This document shows positions 1-7,293 of a DNA stretch of 64,000 nucleotides, in pieces. The position numbers and the translations under genes are program-made. The notes under the pieces are model-generated. The model did not search any database. It was not told the origin of the DNA and saw nothing but the letters and a program-made list of their open reading frames with translations. The DNA comes from Modestobacter roseus (GTDB lineage: Bacteria > Actinomycetota > Actinomycetes > Mycobacteriales > Geodermatophilaceae). The DNA lies in contig NZ_VLKF01000001.1 in the NCBI RefSeq assembly GCF_007994135.1, positions 3,162,001 to 3,226,000 of the forward strand. Direction: 5' to 3'. Each line of letters begins with the position of its first letter. Position 1 is the stretch's first letter.

Positions 1-271
1 CCGCGCTGAGCACTGCGGCCGCGATCGGCGGCCAGTCGCGGGTCCAGCGGTCGTACCTCGGCGGGTTGATGGCGTTGTACAGCACGTCGGCCGCGCCGAC
101 CGCGGTGGTGAGCGCTCCGGCGTCGGCGGCGTCCACGGCCCGGTGCGCCACGGCGTCCGTGCTCACCCCGCCGCTGCGGGAGAGCACGACCACCTCGTGC
201 CCGCGCTCGGCCAGCAGCTGCGCGGTCGCCGTCCCGACCGGGCCCTTGCCCAGCACCACGTGTCGCCCCAT
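1..271 (-). CDS. NAD(P)-binding epimerase/dehydratase-like protein, N-terminus (partial)
   Basis: The gene starts with ATG at 271 and runs off the left edge, so only about 90 residues are visible. The N-terminus reads MGRHVVLGKGPVGTATAQLL, a beta strand followed by a GxGxxG-type dinucleotide loop (GKGPVG) as in Rossmann-fold NAD-dependent epimerases and short-chain reductases. A later stretch (VLYNAINPPRYDRW) fits the substrate loop of that superfamily. It is divergent from the TetR gene at 399, and two palindromes lie between them, so it is probably the regulator's target. Substrate unknown. Confidence 0.75.
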   Translation of the reverse strand, partial: MGRHVVLGKGPVGTATAQLLAERGHEVVVLSRSGGVSTDAVAHRAVDAADAGALTTAVGAADVLYNAINPPRYDRWTRDWPPIAAAVLSA

Positions 272-290
272 GACGTCCTCCGATCGACAT

Positions 291-309
291 CCGAGAGCGG
301 TGCTCTCGG
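291..309. promoter_or_regulatory. Operator-like palindrome 1 (TetR)
   Basis: CCGAGAGCGGTGCTCTCGG is a perfect inverted repeat (8-bp arms, GGT centre) just upstream of the minus-strand epimerase-like gene. It shares the core AGAGCnGTGCTCT with the palindrome at 348-360. Assignment to the adjacent TetR protein is inference from position and symmetry. Confidence 0.6.
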
Positions 310-347
310 TCATGTCGTGACCGTCCTCGCCGTCCGCCCGCTTGTCA

Positions 348-360
348 AGAGCAGTGCTCT
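348..360. promoter_or_regulatory. Operator-like palindrome 2 (TetR)
   Basis: AGAGCAGTGCTCT is a perfect inverted repeat with a 3-base centre, 39 bases before the chosen TetR start. A partial third copy (GTGCAGTGCTCTC) ends at 380. This suggests autoregulation plus control of the divergent gene. Confidence 0.6.
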
Positions 361-398
361 CCTTTGCGTGCAGTGCTCTCGTCGCGCACACTGGGCGG

Positions 399-1082
399 AT
401 GCCGACCGCCCGGGACCGCGCCCGCGCCGAGCTGACCGCCGAGATCACCGATCTCGCGCGGGCCCAGCTGGCCACCGTCGGTGCCGCCGGCCTGTCGCTG
501 CGCGCCGTGGCCCGGGAGCTGGGCATGGCGTCCTCGGCCGTCTACCGCTACTTCCCGAGCCGCGACGAGCTGCTCACCCGGCTGATCGTCGAGGGGTACG
601 ACGCCCTGGGCGCGGCCGCCGAACAGGCCGACGACCCGACGGCGTCGCCGATGACCCGGTGGCTGGGGGTCTGCCGCGCGGTCCGCCGGTGGGCGCTGCG
701 CCACCCGCACGAGTACGCCCTGCTCTACGGCTCACCCGTGCCCGGGTACCGGGCGCCCGAGGACACGGTCCGGCCGGCGATGCGGGTCGCCGCCGTCCTG
801 GGCGGCATCCTCGGCGACGCCGCCCAGGCCGGCCTGCTGCCCCCGTCGGCCGGCCGGTCGCCCGGTCCGGTGAGCCCGGCCGTGACGCCGGTGCTGGGCG
901 GGGAGCACCCGGCGCTGGACGACGCGGTGCGGGCCCGCGGGCTGCTGACCTGGAGCAGCGTGTTCGGCGCGATCAGCTTCGAGCTCTTCGGCCACTTCAC
1001 CGGCGCCGTCACCGACGCCGATGCGTTCTTCGACGAGGCGATGCGGGACCTCGCCGGGCTCATCGGTCTGCCGGAGACCTGA
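399..1082 (+). CDS. TetR/AcrR family transcriptional regulator, WHG-type C-terminus
   Basis: A DNA-binding repressor of about 227 residues. The N-terminal helix-turn-helix is clear: LSLRAVARELGMASSAVYRY, then FPSRDELLTRLI. The C-terminal region with RRWALRHPHEYALLYGSPVPGY is typical of the WHG (TetR_C_33) ligand domain. ATG at 399 is preferred to the TTG at 342 because MPTARDRARAELTAEI is the usual family start and the TTG lies just beside operator 2. The likely target is the divergent NAD(P)-binding gene. The ligand cannot be read from sequence. Confidence 0.88.
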   Translation: MPTARDRARAELTAEITDLARAQLATVGAAGLSLRAVARELGMASSAVYRYFPSRDELLTRLIVEGYDALGAAAEQADDPTASPMTRWLGVCRAVRRWALRHPHEYALLYGSPVPGYRAPEDTVRPAMRVAAVLGGILGDAAQAGLLPPSAGRSPGPVSPAVTPVLGGEHPALDDAVRARGLLTWSSVFGAISFELFGHFTGAVTDADAFFDEAMRDLAGLIGLPET

Positions 1083-1105
1083 CCAGGGTCCTGGGCCGCA
1101 CACGA

Positions 1106-1141
1106 CAGCGCCCGCCCCGGCCGGGGCCGGGACGGGCGCTG
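1106..1141. terminator. Bidirectional hairpin terminator
   Basis: CAGCGCCCG and CGGGCGCTG form a 9-bp perfect outer stem with a further GC-rich inner stem. It lies between the convergent TetR gene (ends 1082) and sseC (ends 1154). There is no U-tract, as is common in GC-rich actinobacteria. Confidence 0.6.
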
Positions 1142-1153
1142 GGTGATCGCGCG

Positions 1154-1447
1154 TCAGGAGATGGCGAGGGTGGTCTCGTTGAGGCCCACCTCGGCGTCGA
1201 CCTTCCGCTCCGCGCGCCCCACGGGGGCCAGGGTGCGCAGGGTCCACGTGCCCGGCGCCGCGAAGAACCGGAACTCACCCTCGGGGCTGGTCACCACCTC
1301 GGCGGTGAACTCGTCCGTGGCGTCGAGCAGGCGCACGTAGGCGCCGGCCACCGGGGAGCCGTCGTGCCAGACCGAGCCCTGGATCACCGTCTGGGTGGTC
1401 AGGTCGATCCCGGCCAGGGCCCCGCCCTGCTTCGGGGCGCCGCACAC
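1154..1447 (-). CDS. sseC: DUF1416 domain-containing protein (SseC-like)
   Basis: A 97-residue protein beginning with GTG at 1447 (VCGAPKQGG) and containing a transthyretin-like beta fold (IQGSVWHDGSPVAGAYVRLL, then EFRFFAAPGTWTLRTL). This is the DUF1416 family, represented by M. tuberculosis SseC, which sits directly behind the sulfurtransferase. Only one base separates the sulfurtransferase stop from this start, so the two are almost certainly translationally coupled. The biochemical role is not established; a part in sulfur or thiol handling is inferred from the fixed gene pairing. Confidence 0.88.
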   Translation of the reverse strand: MCGAPKQGGALAGIDLTTQTVIQGSVWHDGSPVAGAYVRLLDATDEFTAEVVTSPEGEFRFFAAPGTWTLRTLAPVGRAERKVDAEVGLNETTLAIS

Positions 1448-1448
1448 G

Positions 1449-2282
1449 TCAGGCGCCCTTCGCGATCGGGACGCCGACCAGCGAGCCGTACTCGGTCCAG
1501 GAGCCGTCGTAGTTCTTGACGTTCTCCTGGCCGAGCAGCTCCCGCAGCACGAACCAGGTGTGGCTCGAGCGCTCGCCGATGCGGCAGTAGGCGATGGTGT
1601 CCTTGCCGCTGTCCAGGCCGGCGTCGGCGTAGAGCGCCCGCAGCTCGTCGTCGCTCTTGAAGGTGCCGTCCTCGTTGGCGGCCTTGCTCCACGGCACGTT
1701 GATCGCACTGGGGACGTGGCCGGGGCGCTGGGCGCCCTCCTGCGGCAGGTGCGCCGGGGCGGTGAGCTTGCCGGAGAACTCGTCGGGCGAGCGGACGTCG
1801 ACCAGGTTCTGCGTGTCGATCGCGGCCACGACCTCGTCGCGGAACGCGCGGATCGAGGTGTCCGGCTCGGCGGCGGCGTACTGGGTGGCCGGGCGCTGCA
1901 CGGTGTCGGTGGACAGCGGGCGGCTGTCCAGCTCCCACTTCTTGCGGCCGCCGTCGATCAGCTTGACGTCGCGGTGGCCGTAGACCTTGAAGTACCAGTA
2001 GGCGTAGGCGGCGAACCAGTTGTTGTTGCCGCCGTACAGCACGACGGTGTCGTCGTTGCTGATGCCCTTGGCCGACAGCAGGGCACTGAAGCCCTCGCGG
2101 TCGACGAAGTCGCGGGAGTCGGTGTCCTGCAGGTCGGTCTTCCAGTCCAGCTTGACAGCGCCCTCGAGGTGGCCCTTGTCGTAAGCGCTGGTGTCCTCGT
2201 CGACCTCGACGAAGACGATGCCGGGGTCGCCGAGGTGCTCCTGGGCCCAGTCGGCGGTGACGAGCACGTCGCTACGGCTCAT
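1449..2282 (-). CDS. cysA2: Thiosulfate sulfurtransferase (rhodanese), CysA2-type
   Basis: A two-domain rhodanese of 277 residues, the same length as mycobacterial CysA2/CysA3. The inactive N-terminal rhodanese domain spans about residues 5-120; the catalytic one about 140-275 holds the loop CRIGERS with persulfide Cys233. It moves a sulfane sulfur from thiosulfate (or mercaptopyruvate) to an acceptor. ATG at 2282 is preceded by GGAGG at a good distance and agrees with the family N-terminus MSRSDVLVTADWAQEHL. It heads an operon with sseC and lies downstream of the cysteine-rich leader peptide at 2416-2490, which probably controls it. Confidence 0.95.
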   Translation of the reverse strand: MSRSDVLVTADWAQEHLGDPGIVFVEVDEDTSAYDKGHLEGAVKLDWKTDLQDTDSRDFVDREGFSALLSAKGISNDDTVVLYGGNNNWFAAYAYWYFKVYGHRDVKLIDGGRKKWELDSRPLSTDTVQRPATQYAAAEPDTSIRAFRDEVVAAIDTQNLVDVRSPDEFSGKLTAPAHLPQEGAQRPGHVPSAINVPWSKAANEDGTFKSDDELRALYADAGLDSGKDTIAYCRIGERSSHTWFVLRELLGQENVKNYDGSWTEYGSLVGVPIAKGA

Positions 2283-2415
2283 GGGTCGTGTTCCTCCATC
2301 GGTAGGTGGATGGTGCGCGATCTGCGGTGCGTTCGCGGGGCCGGTACCCACTCGACCGCCGGCACACGGGCTCGGGCGGGAGGGGACGGCGGGGTGGCCG
2401 GAGGGAGGTGGTTCC

Positions 2416-2490
2416 TCAGCAGGCCGGACAGAGGCAGCTGCCGACGCGGCACAGGTCGACTGTGCGTCGCGAGGTCAGCAGGATGCCCAC
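2416..2490 (-). CDS. Cysteine-rich leader peptide (putative cysteine attenuator)
   Basis: A 24-codon ORF starting with GTG at 2490 and ending 133 bases before the sulfurtransferase start. The C-terminal half reads VDLCRVGSCLCPAC, with four cysteines in the last eleven codons before TGA. Actinobacteria carry conserved small ORFs with terminal Cys tracts before sulfur-assimilation genes; in mycobacteria such ORFs have been reported to attenuate downstream genes according to cysteine supply. Here that control is inference. A TAGGCT box ends 8 bases before the GTG, so the message may be leaderless. Confidence 0.82.
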   Translation of the reverse strand: MGILLTSRRTVDLCRVGSCLCPAC

Positions 2491-2498
2491 GGCCGCCG

Positions 2499-2504
2499 AG
2501 CCTA
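2499..2504 (-). promoter_or_regulatory. Putative -10 box of the leader-sulfurtransferase-sseC operon
   Basis: TAGGCT on the minus strand, with 8 bases between it and the GTG of the leader peptide. The same box and spacing precede the GTG at 16396 on the plus strand. It lies just after the thioredoxin stop (2510). No clear -35 was found. Confidence 0.45.
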
Positions 2505-2509
2505 ACCGA

Positions 2510-2881
2510 TCAGCGGACAGCAGGTGCGTGCGCGTCGACCAGGGCGGTCAGCTCCTGCGGCCGGGGCGCCCCGGAGAACCGCGCCACGACCGCCCCGGTC
2601 CGGTCCAGCGCGATGAGCGTCGGGGTCACCCGGACCCCCAGCGCCCGGACCGCCGCCAGGTGGCTCTCCGCGTCGACGTGCAGGTGCCGCAGGCCCGGCC
2701 GGGTGGCCTCGAGCTGACGCAACCGCGCGCGGGTGGCGCGGCAGGGCCCGCAGAAGGCGGTGGAGAACTGGACCACGGTGAGGTCGACCTCCTCCCAGCG
2801 CGCACCGAGCTCGGCCAGGACGGCGCGGGTCGGCACGGGGTCGGTCACCTCCGGGGCAACGCCGCCCCGCGCCGGGGGCAT
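2510..2881 (-). CDS. Thioredoxin family protein (ThiX-like)
   Basis: A 123-residue thioredoxin-fold protein. The CGPC redox motif is at residues 44-47 inside VVQFSTAFCGPCRATRARL, and the cis-proline loop reads GVRVTPTLIALD. There is no signal peptide, so it is likely cytoplasmic. It lies 13 bases after lmeA and upstream of the sulfurtransferase operon; M. tuberculosis Rv0816c (thiX) sits in the same place. A role in recycling thiols or persulfides for the neighbouring sulfur enzymes is inferred from context. Confidence 0.88.
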   Translation of the reverse strand: MPPARGGVAPEVTDPVPTRAVLAELGARWEEVDLTVVQFSTAFCGPCRATRARLRQLEATRPGLRHLHVDAESHLAAVRALGVRVTPTLIALDRTGAVVARFSGAPRPQELTALVDAHAPAVR

Positions 2882-2894
2882 TCCGTCGCGCCGG

Positions 2895-3584
2895 TCAGCC
2901 GCCGAGGACGGTGTCGGTCGCCTCGGCCCGCACCCGCACCCCGTCGTCGCGCGGGTCCACGCCGGTGAGCACCAGCCCGAAGGGCAGCTCCGGCACGGTG
3001 TACCGGAAGTCCAGCAGGTCGGCGGCGCGGCCGACGACGAACGCCGGGAGGTCGACGCCGGCGGCCGTGGCGTCGTCCACGTCGACCACCAGGTCCCGCC
3101 CGTCGAGGGTGACCGTGCCGGTGGCGCTCAGCGGCACCGCCGTGCCGAGCACGTCGACCGTGCGGGTGATCTGCAGGCCGTCGCCCGACCGCTGGAGCAC
3201 GCTGTCCCCGCCCAGCTGCTGGCTGAGCAGCTCGTAGGAGAGCGTCGCCGCGCCGTCGACCCGCTCGACCGGGACCTCCTGCACCGAGCCGGAGACCACG
3301 TCGGACAGCGGCAGGTGGACACCGTGCAGCGTGACGTCGGCCGTGGTGCCGGCCGGCTGCCCGAGCTCCTCGGCGGTGGCCTGCACGCGCACCTCGTCGT
3401 ACCGGCCGCCGATCACCTGGGTCAGGAACGGGAAACCGGCGATGTCCACCTCCGGCTCCCCGGCGAGCCCACCCTGCTCGACGAGCTGGCCGGCCACCTG
3501 GTCCTCGGCCACGAGCACCGCCACCCGGTCGGCCACGACGAGCAGGACCGCCAGGACGAGGAGGACGACGAGCAGCTTGCGCAC
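2895..3584 (-). CDS. lmeA: LmeA-like DUF2993 lipid-binding protein
   Basis: About 229 residues, starting with GTG at 3584 ([17 protein letters not shown]), five bases after the stop of the upstream membrane protein. One N-terminal hydrophobic segment acts as signal or anchor. It is followed by a DUF2993 domain ([21 protein letters not shown] near residue 50, ending [20 protein letters not shown]). Mycobacterial LmeA is a cell-envelope lipid-binding protein that supports mannan elongation in lipomannan synthesis. Its neighbours match the mycobacterial locus. The exact role in this genus is untested. Confidence 0.83.
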   Translation of the reverse strand: MRKLLVVLLVLAVLLVVADRVAVLVAEDQVAGQLVEQGGLAGEPEVDIAGFPFLTQVIGGRYDEVRVQATAEELGQPAGTTADVTLHGVHLPLSDVVSGSVQEVPVERVDGAATLSYELLSQQLGGDSVLQRSGDGLQITRTVDVLGTAVPLSATGTVTLDGRDLVVDVDDATAAGVDLPAFVVGRAADLLDFRYTVPELPFGLVLTGVDPRDDGVRVRAEATDTVLGG

Positions 3585-3589
3585 CCCGC

Positions 3590-4423
3590 TCAGCCCGTCG
3601 CGTAGAGGGTCAGCGCGTACCCGAACGGCGCCGCGGCGGCGAAGGGGAGCACGGCCTGCACGACCGGGAGCGCCCAGCTGGGCTCCGCCCGCTCGACCAC
3701 GACGTAGGAGGCGCCCACCGCGGTCAGCGCGGCCACACCGGCGAGCGTCGCCCCGTAGAGCGCCGCCCAGAGCTGCTCCACCAACGCCCCCCCGCCGTCG
3801 GCCAGCAGGGCGACGGCGACCCCGGCGAACACCGCGAGCACCAACCCGACCAGCCCGCGAGGCACGCCGGCGGCCAGTTGCGGGCGGGGCAGCAGGAGGT
3901 CGACCAGGTGGCCGACCACGAGCGCCGCGCCCACCACGAGCACCCCGGTGGCGGCCGCTTGCGGGCCGTCGTCGACCCGGGCGACGCCCAGCTGCACCGC
4001 CAGGGCGCACACCGAGGAGAGCAGCAGCAGCACCCCGGCCAGCGACGCCACCAGGTACTCCCGCGGCGCGCGGCGGGTCATCTGGTGGACGACCGCGGCG
4101 AGGAAGCCCAGCCCGAGGACGACCAGCAGCCCGTCGAGCTCCGGGCGCTCGGGCAGCAGCAGTGCGACGTCGGCCCCGGCGGCGGCCAGCACCCCGAGCA
4201 CGGCCGAACCGACCGCCCCGCGGAGGCCGGTGGCCACCACCCAGCCGCCGACGAGCGCCAGCTGCAGCACCGCGACGGCAGCCACCCGGCCGGCGTCGTC
4301 GAACAGCGCCGGGAGCCCGGTCAGCAACGCGGCCACCGCGATCACGGCGCCGGCGGCGGGCAGGTGGTGGCGCGCCGACGACAGCTGCGGCGACGGCAGG
4401 GCGTCGGGCGCGGCGGAGGTCAC
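3590..4423 (-). CDS. Polytopic membrane protein, function unknown
   Basis: A 277-residue integral membrane protein with about eight hydrophobic segments (for example [19 protein letters not shown] and [18 protein letters not shown]). GTG at 4423 overlaps the upstream hydrolase stop by four bases (GTGA), so the two are probably co-translated. It lies upstream of lmeA in the same run, which suggests an envelope role. I do not recognise a family and see no catalytic motif. Confidence 0.75.
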   Translation of the reverse strand: MTSAAPDALPSPQLSSARHHLPAAGAVIAVAALLTGLPALFDDAGRVAAVAVLQLALVGGWVVATGLRGAVGSAVLGVLAAAGADVALLLPERPELDGLLVVLGLGFLAAVVHQMTRRAPREYLVASLAGVLLLLSSVCALAVQLGVARVDDGPQAAATGVLVVGAALVVGHLVDLLLPRPQLAAGVPRGLVGLVLAVFAGVAVALLADGGGALVEQLWAALYGATLAGVAALTAVGASYVVVERAEPSWALPVVQAVLPFAAAAPFGYALTLYATG

Positions 4424-5259
4424 CGGTCGATCGTCGCAGAGTGCGCCGTCACCGTCGGGACACCCCGGTCGGACGTGTCGGCGCCGGCCGCGACCGCCCA
4501 GCGGCCGATCCGCCCGGCGAGCGGGGCCGTCACGCCGTTCTCCGCGTGCCCCATGCCCGGCTCCACCCAGACCGTGGCGGCGGGGCCCGCCGCCTGCGCA
4601 AGGCTGCGGAAGTGCTCCAGCGGGAAGTACTCGTCCCGGTCGCCGTGCACCAGCAGCAACGGCACGGGCGCGATCGCCGCGGCCACCCGCGCCGGCGCGA
4701 GCGGCAGCTCGGCCCACGGCGCACCGAGGCGCAGCCCGAGCAACGGCGCGACCAGCCGCCGGCCCGGGGTGGTCTCCAGCAGCCAGTGCACCCGCCGCAT
4801 GGGCGGGGTGTCCCGGACGTACCAACGGCTGACCGCGCTGACGCTGACCACGGCGTCCGGGCGGTGCGCGCCCAGCGCCGCCTGGCGCAACGCCACTCCA
4901 CCACCCATCGAGAAGCCCACGGTCACGACCCGCCCGGCGCCCGCCTCCCGGGCGGCGCGGACCGCGGCGTCGAGGTCGAGCACCTCGGGGTCGCCGCCCA
5001 CCGTGCTGGCCCCGGCCGAGCGGCCGTGCCCGCGGAAGTCGACGGCGCGCACGTCGCCGAACGCGCGCAGCCACCCGACCAGCCGGCGGAACGGCTCCGC
5101 GTCGACCGAGCCGGCGAACCCGTGCGCCAGCACGAACGTCGGCCCGGCCGCGCCGGCCTCCGGCCGGGCGGGTGCGGTGAAGCCGGAGAGCTGCACGCCG
5201 TCGGCGGTGCGCACCCGCAGCCGCGCGCCGCCGCTCGGCAGGGTGGACCGGGAGCGCAC
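4420..5259 (-). CDS. Alpha/beta hydrolase
   Basis: A 279-residue alpha/beta hydrolase. [10 protein letters not shown] provides the oxyanion region, [11 protein letters not shown] is the usual strand-4 motif, and GFSMGG (G-x-S-x-G) carries the nucleophilic serine. A late HGDRDEYFP and a His in GMGHAENGV complete the triad. The N-terminus has no signal peptide. GTG at 5259 starts close to a TAGCGG stretch on the minus strand and could be leaderless. It heads a run with the membrane protein, lmeA and thioredoxin and is divergent from glnR. Substrate unknown. Confidence 0.85.
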   Translation of the reverse strand: MRSRSTLPSGGARLRVRTADGVQLSGFTAPARPEAGAAGPTFVLAHGFAGSVDAEPFRRLVGWLRAFGDVRAVDFRGHGRSAGASTVGGDPEVLDLDAAVRAAREAGAGRVVTVGFSMGGGVALRQAALGAHRPDAVVSVSAVSRWYVRDTPPMRRVHWLLETTPGRRLVAPLLGLRLGAPWAELPLAPARVAAAIAPVPLLLVHGDRDEYFPLEHFRSLAQAAGPAATVWVEPGMGHAENGVTAPLAGRIGRWAVAAGADTSDRGVPTVTAHSATIDR

Positions 5260-5334
5260 GTCCGCTATCCTGCCTGCTCACCTCGACATCGCCGTCGACG
5301 GCCCGCCAGATGGCAGCACGCTGAGGAGACCCCC

Positions 5335-6078
5335 ATGCGACTCGTGCTCATGACCTCGGCCCGGCAGGCGACCACCGAGGTGCTCCCGGCCCTCGGCCTG
5401 CTCGCCCACCAGGTCCGCATCGTGGCCCCCGAGCTCTCCAGCCTGCTCGACGGCGACGCCGGCGACGTCGTCCTGGTCGACGCGCGGCACGACCTGGTCT
5501 CCGCCCGCACGCTCTGCTCGCTGCTGGCCTCCACCGGCGTAGCGGCCTCGCTGGTCGCCGTCCTCTCCGAGGGCGGCCTGGTCGCGCTCTCGGCCGACTG
5601 GGGCGTCGACGACGTGGTGCTCGACACCGCCGGCCCCGCCGAGGTCGACGCCCGGCTCAAGTGGGCCACCGCCCGCCGGCTGGCCGCGGCCACCCCGGTC
5701 GACGGCGGCGACGGCGGGGTGACCAAGGCCGGCGAGCTGGTCATCGACGAGCACAGCTACTCGGCCAAGCTCCGCGGGCGGCCGCTCGACCTGACCTACA
5801 AGGAGTTCGAGCTCCTCAAGTACCTCGCCCAGCACCCGGGCCGGGTGTTCTCCCGGGCCCAGCTGCTGCAGGAGATCTGGGGCTACGACTACTTCGGCGG
5901 CACCCGCACCGTCGACGTCCACGTGCGCCGGCTGCGGGCCAAGCTCGGCACCGAGCACGAGGCGCTGATCGGCACCGTGCGCAACGTCGGCTACAAGCTC
6001 GACCAGCAGGTCGCCGACGCCACCGCCGCGGCGAGCACCTCCCCCACCGCCACCGACGCCGGCTCGCCGGTCGCCTGA
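5335..6078 (+). CDS. glnR: Nitrogen response regulator GlnR (OmpR family, atypical receiver)
   Basis: 247 residues. The receiver (about 1-115) keeps Asp49 in VLVDARHDL but lacks the usual acidic pair and the Thr/Lys switch residues, as expected for GlnR, which is not phosphorylated by a partner kinase. The winged-helix domain (about 135-225) is canonical: [20 protein letters not shown], then [15 protein letters not shown]. GlnR is the global regulator of nitrogen assimilation in actinobacteria. ATG at 5335 follows GAGGAGA. mshD begins six bases downstream, so the pair is probably one transcript. Confidence 0.92.
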   Translation: MRLVLMTSARQATTEVLPALGLLAHQVRIVAPELSSLLDGDAGDVVLVDARHDLVSARTLCSLLASTGVAASLVAVLSEGGLVALSADWGVDDVVLDTAGPAEVDARLKWATARRLAAATPVDGGDGGVTKAGELVIDEHSYSAKLRGRPLDLTYKEFELLKYLAQHPGRVFSRAQLLQEIWGYDYFGGTRTVDVHVRRLRAKLGTEHEALIGTVRNVGYKLDQQVADATAAASTSPTATDAGSPVA

Positions 6079-6083
6079 GCGGC

Positions 6084-7034
6084 GTGCCCGCCCCGCTCCA
6101 GATCACCGACGCCGACCGGCTCCCCCCGGAGGCCGTCGCCGAGGTCCGGGCGCTGCTGGCAGCCGCCCTGGGCACCGACGGCGTCCGGCCGGTGTCGGAG
6201 GAGGGCGAGCTGCGGCTGCAGCACGGCGGCCCCGCCGGCGGCCGGGACGTCGTCGCCCGGGCGGCTGACGGCACCCTGCTCGGCTACGCCCGGCTGGAGG
6301 CCGACCCGGCCGCGCCGGAGGCCGAGGCCGAGCTGGTGGTCGCGCCGCCCGCACGGCGGCGCGGTGTCGGCAGCGCGCTGCTGGCCCACCTGGAGACGCT
6401 CGCCGGGGGCCGCCCCCTGCGCGTGTGGGCGCACGGCGAGCGGCCGGGGTCGGCCGAGCTGGCCGCACGCCGTGGCTACGGACGCGCCCGGGTGCTGCTG
6501 CAGATGCGCCGCCCGCTGACCGACGTCGACCCCGATCCGCGGCCGGCGCTCCCGCCGGGGGTCACGGTGCGCACCTTCCGCCCGGGCGCCGACGAGTCCG
6601 CCTGGCTGCGCGTGAACGCCCGCGCGTTCGCCACCCACCCCGAGCAGGGCCGCTGGACCACCGAGGACGTCGCCCTGCGCGAGGCCGAGCCGTGGTTCGA
6701 CCCGGCCGGCTTCTTCCTGGCCTGGCAGGGCGACCCCGATGACGGCGGCCGGCTGCTCGGCTCGCACTGGACGAAGGTGCACCCGGCCGGGGACGAGGGG
6801 CCGGACCCGGTGGGCGAGGTCTACGTGCTGGGCATCGACCCCGACGCGCAGGGCATGCGGCTGGGCCGCGCCCTGACCGACCTCGGCCTCGCCCACCTGC
6901 GCCGCCAGGGACTGGACACGGTGCTGCTCTACGTCGAGGAGGACAACACCCCGGCGGTGCACCTGTACGAGCGCAGCGGGTTCGTCCGGCACGCCGTGGA
7001 CGTCGCCTGGCGGCGGGACTCCACCCCTTCCTGA
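6084..7034 (+). CDS. mshD: Mycothiol synthase
   Basis: 316 residues, the usual MshD length, with two GNAT acetyltransferase domains. The N-terminal one carries VVAPPARRRGVGSALLAHLE and the C-terminal one IDPDAQGMRLGRALTDLGLA, both of the R/Q-x-x-G-x-G/A acetyl-CoA binding type. It transfers acetyl to Cys-GlcN-Ins, the last step of mycothiol synthesis in the cytoplasm. GTG at 6084 lies six bases after glnR, as in mycobacteria (Rv0818-Rv0819). Clear terminal motif LYVEEDNTPAVHLYERSGF. Confidence 0.94.
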   Translation: MPAPLQITDADRLPPEAVAEVRALLAAALGTDGVRPVSEEGELRLQHGGPAGGRDVVARAADGTLLGYARLEADPAAPEAEAELVVAPPARRRGVGSALLAHLETLAGGRPLRVWAHGERPGSAELAARRGYGRARVLLQMRRPLTDVDPDPRPALPPGVTVRTFRPGADESAWLRVNARAFATHPEQGRWTTEDVALREAEPWFDPAGFFLAWQGDPDDGGRLLGSHWTKVHPAGDEGPDPVGEVYVLGIDPDAQGMRLGRALTDLGLAHLRRQGLDTVLLYVEEDNTPAVHLYERSGFVRHAVDVAWRRDSTPS

Positions 7035-7084
7035 CGGCCGCACGGCGCCGGCACCCCGGAGAGTGAGCCACGCCACGCATTACC

Positions 7085-7100
7085 GTAACGAAGGGATAAC
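7085..7100 (+). promoter_or_regulatory. GlnR-box-like repeat upstream of pstS
   Basis: GTAAC-GAAGGG-ATAAC: two AAC half-sites 11 bases apart, close to the GTnAC-n6-GaAAC pattern described for actinobacterial GlnR boxes. It lies 209 bases before pstS and 51 bases after mshD. Binding is unproven. Confidence 0.4.
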
Positions 7101-7175
7101 GGCCACCGCGAAACGAGCTCGTTCACCCATTGGACGGACAACGTCCGCACACCGGGCACTCAAGCTCCGTCGGTC

Positions 7176-7197
7176 GTTCATCGCGCGTTCACCGACG
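7176..7197 (+). promoter_or_regulatory. PHO-box-like direct repeat of pstS
   Basis: GTTCATCGCGC and GTTCACCGACG are two tandem 11-base units matching the GTTCACC direct-repeat units bound by actinobacterial PhoP-type regulators. A further lone GTTCACC unit is at 7121. A TAGCGT box at 7225-7230 would be the -10, which puts the repeats just upstream of the -35 position, a site for activation. Confidence 0.65.
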
Positions 7198-7293
7198 CAC
7201 CCGGATCCGTCCACCTGGCCTGCTTAGCGTCGTCGTCGTTCGGTTCCCGCTGCCCGGCTCCGACGTCCGGGCACACCAGCGAAAGGCACTGAG

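Noticed and set aside
3331-5334. Long plus-strand reading frame running into glnR
   Set aside because: Only the part from 5335 matches GlnR. The rest is Arg/Pro/Ser-rich shadow sequence opposite lmeA, the membrane protein and the hydrolase.
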